Of a stretch of DNA of 64,000 nt, positions 20,909-31,474 are shown piece after piece (the first letter of the stretch is position 1; each line of letters opens with the position of its first letter). Position numbers and translations under genes: made by a program. Location: assembly GCA_977006965.1 (NCBI GenBank), contig OZ345384.1:1240001-1304000 (forward strand), given 5' to 3'. Source of the DNA: Phymatolithon calcareum. Taxonomy: Eukaryota; Rhodophyta; Florideophyceae; Hapalidiales. Below the pieces are notes generated by a model that saw only the letters and a program-made list of their open reading frames with translations, had not been told where the DNA came from and ran no database searches.

Positions 20909-21191
20909 GTGGTGCGTTTGCATGCACGTGAGATGGTAGTTGCTATTGGAAGACTAACAAATACCGTAGTGTGGTGGAGTGGAGGAGACTGTACTTCACA
21001 TGTAACGCCCGTGGGATGTCTGACTTTTCACTTTATTGCGAAACTTGCTTCTGTCAAACTCTTTTTCTTAACTGTCTCACCTCTTGAGCGTCTCTTTATG
21101 GGTTGGAAAGGCATTATGCTGACAATAGGATAGGTCTACCATTGCCATATGCCTCATTCTGTTGCAATAAAGTTGCCCTCTCGTGTGGTGA

Positions 21192-22565
21192 ATTGAACTG
21201 CTATCTAGGATGATTTTTTTCTCGTCTGTGCCACTCTTACTGGAGGTTGCGGTAATGGGTGGCGAAAACCAGGTTGAAGAGATACCAACTCTTGAGGAGC
21301 ATCAACTCGACAAATGTGCGCGAATGCCAGCTTCATGGTCTCGTTCCACAGCCGCAGTCGCGATAGACCACGCTTGGATTTGGACCTCGCCACGTCCGTA
21401 AATGTCACGAACAAAAAACTGCTCGTATATCAGGTCAGACGTATGCGGCACTCCAAGAGGTGCAGGGGCAGAATTGTGCGTTGCCGATTTTACGGTGCTG
21501 CGGCGCTTTGGGGTGCGCATGGTCATACCAACCGATGCCGTCGACAACAACTGCAAGAAGAGCAATGGTCGACGTGATACTGCAGTACGGCTGGTGCTTC
21601 AGTTTGTCCTTGAACAGTCCAAAAACTACAGTACGGTGGACAGATGAAAATAGAATGCCGGCTATGCGATATTTAATGCCAGCGATGTCGCCGCAATACT
21701 GGGCACCGAGAGAAATCAGGCACTGTAGCGTAGACTTTTGTCATGCGTGTTCATCATCATCATGAATTGGTTGATTCTCATTTTCTTTGACAGAGTGTAG
21801 TTTGCGAACATAACGGGACGCCTCGCTTTCTCCTCTGCGACAATCATTGATCATCATCAATGATTCATTGCGTACGTATGGAATTGGTTGCTGATGCGCG
21901 GAGTGAGCGAATGTTAAATATCTCCTCTGCAGAGCATACTTCTCTGCGCTATGGGCATTCCCACACTCGTTTGTAGCACATCGCATCCCCATGTGTTTAG
22001 TGTATTATACTGCACTCTTCTGAACTGCTCTGCACTCCTCACAACCGAGTGGTGCACCTTGAGCTCTGGCACGCGTCATGACACAGTAGATAGGTTACCT
22101 AAATATCCAAGCACTTCCTCACCAGTATCGGGAAGCCAGTCTGTGTGACGTTCCGCACTTTGTATGGATAGCAGTAGCAAAAGGAACTACCGGATCATGC
22201 ACAATGTTTTAATCGTCACTCAGCGATCATAATGATCTTCAAAAACGGGCAGTTGAATTGTCGCCAATATCGTGGTGACGACCCGGATTCTGCTCTCATG
22301 GTTACTATTTTCATTCTTAGGACAATGTACATAATCCCATAGCCACGCCGAATGGGGGACTCCTATGTGAACATTGCTACATTACTTTTTACCATAGCTG
22401 TGGCAGCTAGACACAGTCTCACAGCCTACACATTTCGCAAAGCACAATAAAATTTTTACTGCAGTCGGTGTTCTGGGCCGAATCTGGAGCTTCCCAACAA
22501 TCCTGCCGTTGACGTCAGGACACACCTCTGAAAAAGATTCAAGATTCCGTCCCGCTGCCACCCTC
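21192..22565. repeat. 1.4-kb direct repeat, left copy (flanks NLR3)
   Basis: Closely matches 27,148-28,567 in the same orientation, from the words ACTGCTATCTAGGATGA to GTCCCGCTGCCA. Near-identity is seen over long stretches (for example 22,140-22,540 against 28,135-28,540). The right copy has extra segments, including about 27 bp near 28,070-28,095. Both copies contain a small perfect hairpin AATCATTGAT/ATCAATGATT (21,840 and 27,822). I see no long coding frame conserved between copies. Confidence 0.9.
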
Positions 22566-22583
22566 TACTGTATATTAGGGCTT

Positions 22584-22603
22584 CAGTTTCATAAAAATTT
22601 CAT
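22584..22603 (+). promoter_or_regulatory. Shared NLR upstream element, copy 3
   Basis: CAGTTTCATAAAAATTTCAT, about 243-262 bp before the NLR3 ATG, matching the other two copies over its first 15 bases. It begins about 20 bp after the end of the left direct repeat. Confidence 0.5.
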
Positions 22604-22845
22604 AGTCAAAGCCGTTGCACACAGTCTCCATCAATGCTACCTCACTATTGTGAGGTATTTATGATATTGTACCAACGTTGGTAACAAGGACAAAACGTGT
22701 ACAGAAGTGTAGATTTATTGGAGTGTGATTGTAGACAGCAATCTCCACCTCAGACGTAAGCCCCCGAGCAACAACGCCGCCTACCTCTACCGACTCCACC
22801 GATTCCGCCGAACGAGCTGCAGTCCACCGTGTAGGCAACGTCGAC

Positions 22846-25800
22846 ATGGAAATCGTCGGCGCCGTAGCCTCCATAGCTGGCATCATCGCGCAAGTGCGTT
22901 ATGCTGTAAATAGCATCAAGACGCGAATTGACAACGTTAACCAGGGACCTGGCACCTTCCAAGGGTTGACCGATGATCTCGACAAGCTGATGCGACAAAT
23001 AGGAGATGTGGAGACACATCTTGAATCGGCGCCAGCTTCCGCCCCTACTCGCATCCGTGCTGCCTTCCTGGAAGAAGTTACGTCCGTGCGCGACATTCTC
23101 AAGAACTGCGACTCAACCTTGGAGGAGGGTTGCGCAAAGGCGTTTAAGGGAAAAAAAGGTGGCGCATCGTCCAAATTCAAGTCTTGGTTTCGGCGAGTAA
23201 TCCGAGCGACATCTTTAGACGACACCATGAAAGACGTTCAACAGCAGGTGCAAAGTGCCTCGACCAAGCTGGGAAGTCTGATTGCGACATTCGTCACAGA
23301 AGAGAACATTCAAGAACGGCATGATGTGGTTGTCACCAAGCTCGACAACATGGGAATGACCGGTAATGAGAAAGAAGTGTATCGCGTGGGAGCAAGCACG
23401 CTGAAACTCCCCCTAGGCACAACCCTGAATTTTGAAGCTAAGGATGAGGATGGAAAGGCGTGTACTCCCGAAGGAATGTTGAAGGAATCCATTTTATCGT
23501 CGAACTCTTCGTCCACAGTGACTGCGGCGACTGGAGTGAGTACGGGTGGGGTCATTACGGCTGCGCACGGTGTGGTTGGAATGGCCGGAGTTGGGAAGAC
23601 AATTGCATTGCAGGGACTTGCATTTGACGATGACATTTGCGCACGTTTTCCAGACGGAATCCAATACATGGTTCTCGGTCAAAAATCAACGTTCCTAACG
23701 GCAAGAGAAGAAGTGGCGAAAATAATGCGTCTTACAGGGGCATCGACATCTGTATGTGCCGTGGAGACCGCCAAGTCGCTCCGGGAAGCTGTGGATTATG
23801 CAGTGGCGTGGTTCGATGGGAAAGTGTGTCTTTTTCTTGTTGACGATATGTGGCCTTTGGACGAGAACAAAACCGGGTTCTTGAGAGATATTAGCCAGCT
23901 GTTGAGGAGCTGTCCGGAGAGCCGAATGGCAATAACGACTAGGAGTGCACTCATAGCGCACTCTGCGGGTAGCCCTGTCGACTTCTCGCCAAGAGATGTA
24001 TTCGGGGATGTGTCTGTGAGCATGTTCATGCAGCACGCGAAACAAGTTACTGCTAAGAACGGGCTTCCAGAACTCACCGGTGACATGAGAAAGATCCTAA
24101 AGAGTTGCGGCGGGTTGCCTATAGCGCTGGCAGTTGCAGGAAGCGCTGTTGGTTTCCTCGCAAGAGAGCATGGTGATTTTGACAGTGCATGTGGCGAGTA
24201 TTCTTCACAGTTGGAGGCACGGAGCATTGAACTTGGCGTAGAGCAAGACCCAGGCGGTGGGAGCTTGTATACAGGAATCTCTCTCACCCTGAACATCTTG
24301 GAAGCGGAATTCGTGAAGCTCAAGGCAAGAAATTCACTGGGCACGGACCAATCGATCGCCGATCTGTACACAAGTCTGTGCGTGCTGCGAAACCAGGCTT
24401 GGGTGCCAGTTTCAGTCTTGAGCCGAATGTGGAAGGTCGACAAAGCTTTTGCGTTGGCTGTCGTGCGTCTTCTGAGCGGGTTGAGTCTTTGTAAGCTGAC
24501 GTTTCGGGAAGATGCAGATGGGTGGGGGAAAGAAGGTGGTGTGATGCTGCATGATTTACAATTGGAGTTTTGTAAACGACAGGCGGAAACAATGAAGACA
24601 AGCTCGGTATGGCACAGACAGCTTCTGCTCGGATATCTGGAACCGGAACCGAGGACATCTGGAGATTCTTTGATTGCAGATCAAGGTGATTCATTTGAGA
24701 AAAAGTTGTTGGAGCACAAACCGAGAGCATGGTGGTCGGTGGGAGAGGACGGATATATTCTTGTGGAACTTGCCAGACACCTGGTGTCTGCAGATTTGGT
24801 GGTTGAGCTCGGGGCTCTTTTGCTGGATGGGCGTTGGACAAATGTACGTGGTGAGATCGGTGGGATGTTGGTACTGAAATCGGAGTTTGACTGTTTGCTG
24901 ACGGTTGAGGACGAAGTTATTCCACAACGAGTAAGACAGAGCTTCAATTTGCTTTGGAAAGCGATACAATTGTCGTGGGGAGGAGTAACGGAAGGGCAGC
25001 GAGCGTTTCTGTTCCAAGTGTGCGGACGGCTGTTCAACATAAGGAGGGAGAACGCAGTTGTAGACGCGTACTTGAAAAGCGTAGAATGGCACACACCAAA
25101 GCCGTATTTGCGACCGGTGAACTCGTTTTTCCCAGATCCGCGGAGCGCGCAGATAATGGAGATCCCCGTGGGAGGAGAGTGCTGGACAGTTGATTGCTCT
25201 CCATGTGGACGTTTTATCGCATCAGGAGCAGGCCGTTATGTTGTAGTCGCAGATGCGTCGACAGGTGACATATTGAAGCGGCTGGAAGGACACACTGCCT
25301 ATGTAGTGTGCGTATCGTTTGCGGCTACATCAAGAATAATTGTCTCTGGGTCGATGGACAATTCGATCGCAGTCTGGGAATGGGAGACATGTGAATCGCC
25401 AGTGCGTGTTCTCGAAGGACACAGCGATTGCGTGAGGGAGGTTGTTGTGAGCAGCGATGGGGAGAAGATATTTTCGTGCGGTGATGATTGTACGCTGAGG
25501 ATTTGGGAGGCGAGCAGCGGTGAAGAGATTGGAGAATTCCTACAGCAGTGCATTGTTTGGTGTGTGGCCGTTTCGAATGACGACGAATGGGTTGCAATCG
25601 GTCTGGAGGATGGAACACTGAAAGTTGTGGACAGTTGCACGGGGAATTCTATTTTCGAAGATACCGACGCGCACGGACGTTTCATAAATTCTGTTACATT
25701 CAGTGGGACAGGACAACGGTTGGTGACGGGGTCAAATGACAATACAATTCGTGTATGGGACACGGGGGCATGGACGAGTATCGGTGAGCCGTTTGAAGGA

Positions 25801-26895
25801 CGCACAGATTGGGTGAGATGTGTTAGATTCAGTCCTGATGGACGTCAAATTGCATCAGGATGCAATGATGGCACTGTTCGGTTGTGGGACGCTAACACGG
25901 GGAGAAATACGTGGACATCCGCAAACGTGCACGACTTGGTGACAAGTGTTGCGTTTACTCCTAACGGGGAAACAATAATTTCCGGGTGTAACAATCGTAC
26001 TATTCGGATTTGGGATACAAGCGTGGAAGCAGAAGCAAGTGAGTTTGAATATGGACATTCCGCAGCGGTGTGGGCCGTTGCGTTAAGCCATGACGGGGTT
26101 CGAATTGCGTCTGGGTCGGGAGATGGAAGGGTATGTTTGTGGGACTCTGGTACGGGCAATCAGATTGGTGACGCAATGGAAGGGCACACAGGTATCGTGT
26201 GGTCCGTTTCGTTCAGTCATGACGGGCGACAGGTGGTCTCCGGTTCAGAGGACGAAACCGTTCGAGTGTGGGACGCTGAGACTTTTAATCAAATCGGAAA
26301 TGCTCTTCAAGGTCACAGCGATTTGGTGACATGTGTTTCGTTCAGCTTGGATGGTCAACGGATCGTTTCGGGATCCTGCGACAGAACTGTTCGCATATGG
26401 GACGTCGAAGCAGGAACGCAAATCGGAAATACCTTGGTAGGGCACGAGAGAAGTGTTTATGCGGTATCTGAAAGTGGTGACGGATCGCACGTTGTGTCTC
26501 ATGACGATGATAGTTTAGTCATCATTTGGAATCGATACACGCGAAATTGTGTTTGGAAATCAGGTCAAGGACCGGGTGATTCTGGAGATGAAACGTTGGG
26601 CGAGCATGGCAGGGACAGTAATTATGAAGTGACGGACAAGGAAGCGGAGGAGATTATTCGGAGTTGTGGACAGCAAACGCCGTATGTGTGGCCGGGTTCT
26701 TTCCCCACATATACGGCAGAAGTATACAGCGACTATAGCTCGGTTTATGCGAATGTACCCGCAGAAGGCACGTTGCTTGGTAATTTTCCGTGCCCTGTTA
26801 ATTCCTGGCAATACAATGAAATACGCAAGTTGTTTGTTGGTGGACTGCCGAGTGGTGTGGTCGCTAGATGTAATTTAGTGGTGAAAGATGAATAA
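22846..26895 (+). CDS. NB-ARC/WD40 STAND receptor, paralogue 3 (NLR-like), inverted copy
   Basis: Predicted 1,349 residues from the ATG at 22846 (MEIVGAVASIAGIIAQVRYA). The N-terminal domain is nearly identical to paralogue 2. NB-ARC: P-loop GMAGVGKT near residue 245, LFLVDDMWPLDENKT for Walker B, TTRSALIAH, and SCGGLPIALAVAG; the LHDL motif and ~11 WD40 blades follow. The NB-ARC core after Walker B is the most divergent part of the trio (for example SMFMQHAKQVTAKNGLPEL where the others read NIFMMHATRASTKKSLPEV), so this block has not been homogenised with paralogues 1 and 2. The tail lacks one of two short Gly/Asp/Ser-rich repeats. There are no stops or frameshifts. It lies on the opposite strand from the other two. 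Confidence 0.92.
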   Translation: MEIVGAVASIAGIIAQVRYAVNSIKTRIDNVNQGPGTFQGLTDDLDKLMRQIGDVETHLESAPASAPTRIRAAFLEEVTSVRDILKNCDSTLEEGCAKAFKGKKGGASSKFKSWFRRVIRATSLDDTMKDVQQQVQSASTKLGSLIATFVTEENIQERHDVVVTKLDNMGMTGNEKEVYRVGASTLKLPLGTTLNFEAKDEDGKACTPEGMLKESILSSNSSSTVTAATGVSTGGVITAAHGVVGMAGVGKTIALQGLAFDDDICARFPDGIQYMVLGQKSTFLTAREEVAKIMRLTGASTSVCAVETAKSLREAVDYAVAWFDGKVCLFLVDDMWPLDENKTGFLRDISQLLRSCPESRMAITTRSALIAHSAGSPVDFSPRDVFGDVSVSMFMQHAKQVTAKNGLPELTGDMRKILKSCGGLPIALAVAGSAVGFLAREHGDFDSACGEYSSQLEARSIELGVEQDPGGGSLYTGISLTLNILEAEFVKLKARNSLGTDQSIADLYTSLCVLRNQAWVPVSVLSRMWKVDKAFALAVVRLLSGLSLCKLTFREDADGWGKEGGVMLHDLQLEFCKRQAETMKTSSVWHRQLLLGYLEPEPRTSGDSLIADQGDSFEKKLLEHKPRAWWSVGEDGYILVELARHLVSADLVVELGALLLDGRWTNVRGEIGGMLVLKSEFDCLLTVEDEVIPQRVRQSFNLLWKAIQLSWGGVTEGQRAFLFQVCGRLFNIRRENAVVDAYLKSVEWHTPKPYLRPVNSFFPDPRSAQIMEIPVGGECWTVDCSPCGRFIASGAGRYVVVADASTGDILKRLEGHTAYVVCVSFAATSRIIVSGSMDNSIAVWEWETCESPVRVLEGHSDCVREVVVSSDGEKIFSCGDDCTLRIWEASSGEEIGEFLQQCIVWCVAVSNDDEWVAIGLEDGTLKVVDSCTGNSIFEDTDAHGRFINSVTFSGTGQRLVTGSNDNTIRVWDTGAWTSIGEPFEGRTDWVRCVRFSPDGRQIASGCNDGTVRLWDANTGRNTWTSANVHDLVTSVAFTPNGETIISGCNNRTIRIWDTSVEAEASEFEYGHSAAVWAVALSHDGVRIASGSGDGRVCLWDSGTGNQIGDAMEGHTGIVWSVSFSHDGRQVVSGSEDETVRVWDAETFNQIGNALQGHSDLVTCVSFSLDGQRIVSGSCDRTVRIWDVEAGTQIGNTLVGHERSVYAVSESGDGSHVVSHDDDSLVIIWNRYTRNCVWKSGQGPGDSGDETLGEHGRDSNYEVTDKEAEEIIRSCGQQTPYVWPGSFPTYTAEVYSDYSSVYANVPAEGTLLGNFPCPVNSWQYNEIRKLFVGGLPSGVVARCNLVVKDE

Positions 26896-27147
26896 ATGGT
26901 GGTTGCAGAACCTCCGTTGTGCATCGACCCCATTCATAAAAGTACGATTTGTCTCCTGTCATCCGTGAACGATTTCAATGCTCGAACGATCTTCAACTCA
27001 AGCATAACACTACAGTAGTTTGACACCGAGGAAAGGTAATTTCAGTGAAGCGGTTCCCATTATGGCGCGCTGCGCAGCTTCCCATAAACAAATTCTGTCG
27101 CATTGCTGTCCAAGTCATGCCCTCCTCGGCCTCCTGTGCTGCTGATT
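26896..27147. other. NLR3 3' flank, homologous to the NLR1 and NLR2 3' flanks
   Basis: About 250 bp matching (inverted) 3,170-3,411 and 11,430-11,668. The match includes the word AACGATTTCAATGCTCG and the CAAGTCATGCCCTCCTC segment. It stops at GATTAATT, directly at the start of the right direct repeat, which marks the edge of the NLR duplication unit. Confidence 0.7.
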
Positions 27148-28567
27148 AATTAAACTGCTCTCTCGGATGATTGTTTTCTCATCTGAGCCACTTTTGCCGG
27201 AGGTTGCGGTGACGCGTGGCGAAAACCAGGTTGAAGAGATACCAATTCCTGAGGAGCATCGGCAGTCGGAGGACTCAAAAAGTGTGCGCGAATACCAGCT
27301 TCATGGCCTCGTTCTGCAGCCGCAGTCGCGGCAGACCACGTTTGGCTTTGGACCTCGCCACGTCCATAAATGTCACGAACAAAAAACTGCTCGTATATCA
27401 GGTCAGACGTATGCGGCACTCCAAGAGGTGCAGAGGCAGAATTGTGCGTCGCCGATTTTACGGTGCTGTGACGCTTTGGGGTGCACATGGTCATACAAAT
27501 CGATGTTGTCGACAGCAACTGCAAGGAGAGCAATGGTCGACGTGATACTGTATTACGACTGGTGCTTCAGTTTGTGCTTGAGAAGTCCAAACAGTACGGT
27601 GTAATCATGTATTGTGGACAGATGAAAATAGAATGCCGGCTATGCGATATTTAATGCCAGCGATGTCGCCGCAATACTGGACACCGAGAGAGATCAGGCA
27701 CTGTAGTGAAGCGTTTTGTCATGTGTGTTCATCATCATCAAGAGTTGGTTGATTGTCATTTTCTTTGACAGAGTGTAGTTAGCGAACATAACGGGACGCT
27801 TCGCTTTCTCCTCTGCGACAATCATTGATCATCATCAATGATTCATTGCGTACTTATGGAATTGGTTGCTAATGCGCGGAGTGAGCGAATGTTAAATATC
27901 TCCTCTGCAGAGCATACTTCTCTACGCTATGGGCATTCCCACACTCGTTTGCAGCACATCGCATCCTCATGTGTTTAGTGTATTATACTGCAATCTTCTG
28001 AACTGCTCTGCACTCCTCACAATCGAGTGGTGCACCTTGCGCTCTGGCACGCGTCATGACACAGTAGACGTACTTTTTATTTCCCCAAATGCTGCGGTTA
28101 CCTAAATATCCAAGCACTTCCTCACCAGTATCGGGAAGCCAGTCTGTGTGACGTTCCGCACTTTGTATGGATAGCAGTAGCAAAAGGAACTACCGGATCA
28201 TGCACAATGTTTTAATCGTCACTCAGCGATCATAATGATCTTCAAAAACGGGCAGTTGAATTGTCGCCAATATCGTGGTGACGACCCGGATTCTGCTCTC
28301 ATGGTTACTATTTTCATTCTTAGGACAATGTACATAATCCCATAGCCACGCCGAATGGGGGACTCCAATGTGAACATTGCTACATTACTTTTTACCATAG
28401 CTGTGGCAGCTAGACACAGTCTCACAGCCTACACATTTCGCAAAGCACAATAAAAATTTTGCTGCAGTCGGTGTTCTGGGCCGAAGCTGGAGATTCCCAA
28501 CAATCCTGCCGTTGACGTCAGGACACACCTCTGAAAAAGATTCAAGATTCGGTCCCGCTGCCGACCT
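27148..28567. repeat. 1.4-kb direct repeat, right copy (flanks NLR3)
   Basis: Counterpart of 21,192-22,565. Downstream of it the sequence departs to unrelated spacer, whereas downstream of the left copy lies the NLR3 promoter. Confidence 0.9.
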
Positions 28568-29292
28568 TCGTATTGGGGCATCCAAAGTTAGCAATTTCCG
28601 GAAAAAAGAAATATAACGTTTTTCCACGTTTTATAAATATTTGTTATTTGTGTGACGCTAGAAAAAGTTGAGTTATTTATATGTACCAGATCACGTGGCT
28701 TTTGTCCACTCGAAGAACACATACAGCACGGAGACCTAGGACCGAACGTCCAGAGGCCTGGCCTCCGGACCCCGGTGACTGATACTTAGGACCATTCAAG
28801 TGTCATACCTTCTAGCTGAAGTAAAAAGTACATGGCCATGATCATGGAGAAGGATCATGCTGTATGGATCCAATTTGAAGAGAGTGCCATTAATTAAAGG
28901 TAACTGATTGTTTGATAGTAGAAATGTTAGAAAAACGCTACAGAAAAATATCTAACCATTGCGCTCTTCAATCTTATCTACGTTACGTAATGTTGCCTGC
29001 ACCTCCGCCAATTACAGTCCTACACCGTCACCAGTAGCGTATCGCGCCCCATTCACTGGACAATCAACTGTTCCCACTAGCAACTTGCTATCTCGTCGTT
29101 CGCGCTTCCAACCGCCATCGGTGGCCAAACCTCGTGGCCCGTGCACCCGCCATGCCTCTCATCCGCGATCCGCCTTGTACTTAACGTGCGTGACTGACCT
29201 CACCTGGCTAGCGTCTGGGACTGCACTGCACCTGTATCCTCTTCGTCTTTCAACCAGTCCGCCGTCCCCAATTGGGACTGCAAATCCCAAAA
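28568..29292. other. Spacer upstream of the flavoprotein gene
   Basis: AT-rich up to about 28,960, then more GC-balanced sequence that probably holds the promoter and 5' leader of the gene at 29,293. No gene or RNA recognised. Confidence 0.4.
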
Positions 29293-31164
29293 ATGCGTAT
29301 TGCAGTCATCGGTGGAAATTTGCTCGGCTGCGCCACTGTAGCCAACCTCGCGCTCGTGCAAGAAATCGACCATCGTAAAGGCCGCTCCTCCGAGAAGCAC
29401 CAACTGACTCTCTTCGCAAAAGAGTCCAGTCTCGGTGCCTCCGACTTCCGTACCGTCACCATAGACGGCGTGCCCGTCGAAGTCGGTCGTTACGCAACTC
29501 TCCCTCTCATCGACGGCACGTATTTCAAGGATCTTGTCGATCTAGCGCGCGGCGCCGTAGGTCATATTAACTTTGGCAATCGTCGCATCAAGATTCCCGG
29601 CGATACGCGTATCGCCCGCGGCAATCCGACGGCATTCTCCATCGTGGAGCCGTGGGCCACCGGCTCTCACCAACGTCTTATCAGGTCGTTTGCTACCTGG
29701 GACTGGGATGCAGACCGCTATCATCACATCCACAAGGGCTGGTCCATCTTGGACGTCCTGCATCGCATTTTAAGCAACGAAATGTGGCGTGCAGTCGCCG
29801 TAGCCGGCTTTGTATGGTCCGTACGTCGTTGTCTTGCCTTGGACACTTTCGCTGCACGCGGTCAAGCTCTTGTACTCGTGGCTATCATGTTCATGTTTGT
29901 CGTCCTCTCTCCGGCCGGGATGGTAGCCCTGTGGCAGAGAACGTATTCCTTCTGGGGGTCAACTATTCCAGCACTTTTTGACCACGGTCTCACGGCTGGT
30001 ATTTCACGCGGTAGCGTGATTGGTTTCGTCAAGCAGTTATCCGAAAATAACACTCGAAATCGCGCAACCTGTGCCGCGTCCATCGGCCTCCTTCTCGCTC
30101 GCACCGGTCTTGAACCTTACGTGCGCGGCAGTGGTGGAGACTATGTCGCGAAGTTCAAATATGATCCTACGTTTGTTGCTCGTTATATTGCACCGACGGT
30201 CAGCACTGATTATCCGAATGCTAGTCTTGCCGAGGTGAACTCGCTTGCTTGCCATCTCGCGCAATTCAATGCGGACTACTCGAACTCTGATATCGCGGCA
30301 CGTCGTTCGGCACTGCGGCCAGGGAATAGTTCGCTTTGTGATGCCCTCGTTGAAGCAGCGGTTCCAAGCACTGATGTGGATGTGCGGTTGAATACTGCTG
30401 TGAAGCACATTGCGTTCGATGTCGCAACGTCGTTGTACACGCTTACGACCGCGGATGGGACCACGATGGAGTTCGATGGCGTGGTGCTTGCAGAATGTCC
30501 TTCCCCAGATACCCTTGTTGCTCAGTCGCCGCGAGGTGCGGACCTGGCAGAGTTGCTTGCATATGACCATTCCTTCGAACGGAAGCTGATGGGAGCGGCG
30601 TCACATCTCGCAGTTGTGCTCGGGACGGCAAACCCTGGGTTCTTTCGTTTCTCAACGGAAAAGAATATCCCGGACTTGGTTCAGGTGGTCGGGTCGCCTT
30701 CTTTTACAAGAGTCGAGCGTGTGCGTGACGTCGGTCGTATGAACGAGCCTGGGATCTATGTCGTTCAATGTCGTGCAGAATTTCAGAGTTCCGGTCTATT
30801 TAATGAAATGTTTGAGAGCGGGTCGACAATCGAGTTCTTCGAGCCACGGCCGAGCGTGCCGTATGCTGCTAGCCCTATTGGTGGCGAGGGCGGCGAAGTT
30901 GATGATATTGCGCCACCCGTCGTGCTTGGTACGCGGTTTGTGTATGCCGCGGCTTCGTATCGCTTAGCTGCGCACCCTGAAATGGACGCTATGAGTGCTC
31001 TGAATGCTGCTAGCCTTTTTTCCAAGGCTGTGAACTGGGAATCTGCGCAGCGTGCCGATGATGAGGATGAGGAAGACGAAGAGGATGAGGAGGGCAAGGT
31101 AGAAGAGATACAAAATAGAGCAAGTGCTGTTGATGGCACTGACTTTCCTGAAGATGAGGACTAG
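29293..31164 (+). CDS. Prenylcysteine oxidase-like FAD-dependent protein
   Basis: A 623-residue protein from the ATG at 29293, which opens directly into a Rossmann strand (MRIAVIGGNLLGCATVANLA). Prenylcysteine oxidases use FAD to release the isoprenoid from prenylated cysteine in lysosomes or vacuoles. The general layout fits: N-terminal dinucleotide fold, a conserved middle, and DGVVLAECPSPD resembling the late FAD-fold strand. Odd points: the glycine motif reads GGNLLG instead of GxGxxG. A hydrophobic stretch at about residues 192-217 (LVLVAIMFMFVVLS) looks like a membrane segment. The C-terminus is a run of Asp/Glu (DDEDEEDEEDEEG). Assignment to the prenylcysteine-lyase family is by overall pattern; another FAD amine-oxidase-like family is possible. 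Confidence 0.6.
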   Translation: MRIAVIGGNLLGCATVANLALVQEIDHRKGRSSEKHQLTLFAKESSLGASDFRTVTIDGVPVEVGRYATLPLIDGTYFKDLVDLARGAVGHINFGNRRIKIPGDTRIARGNPTAFSIVEPWATGSHQRLIRSFATWDWDADRYHHIHKGWSILDVLHRILSNEMWRAVAVAGFVWSVRRCLALDTFAARGQALVLVAIMFMFVVLSPAGMVALWQRTYSFWGSTIPALFDHGLTAGISRGSVIGFVKQLSENNTRNRATCAASIGLLLARTGLEPYVRGSGGDYVAKFKYDPTFVARYIAPTVSTDYPNASLAEVNSLACHLAQFNADYSNSDIAARRSALRPGNSSLCDALVEAAVPSTDVDVRLNTAVKHIAFDVATSLYTLTTADGTTMEFDGVVLAECPSPDTLVAQSPRGADLAELLAYDHSFERKLMGAASHLAVVLGTANPGFFRFSTEKNIPDLVQVVGSPSFTRVERVRDVGRMNEPGIYVVQCRAEFQSSGLFNEMFESGSTIEFFEPRPSVPYAASPIGGEGGEVDDIAPPVVLGTRFVYAAASYRLAAHPEMDAMSALNAASLFSKAVNWESAQRADDEDEEDEEDEEGKVEEIQNRASAVDGTDFPEDED

Positions 31165-31474
31165 TAGGGGCATCTTGTTTTGCTTCATGGACGAGAAAGA
31201 TGCACTGGTCGAAACTGAAACCGTCTGTAATTTCCCGACGGTCATTTTCCGTAGGCCGAGAGATATGTCAATGGGAAAGAAGAACTCCTCGTCCAGATAT
31301 ATGGCTGTCCTCGAACGTAGTATGCGACCAGGGCAAGATAGCATCAACATCGTTTACATCAACAACGTACGCCTACCGCTGAAGTCTTTTGTATCGTAGT
31401 AACATGAAGGCACACGCTTGCCTTCACGTGAATCTATGCATATGAGAAGTTCCCCGTAACGTGGCGAAATCCGA

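Noticed and set aside
21192-28567. Reading the 1.4-kb direct repeats as LTRs of a retrotransposon carrying NLR3
   Set aside because: The repeats lack TG...CA ends, there is no primer-binding site or pol sequence between them, and the interior is an NLR unit also found without such repeats.
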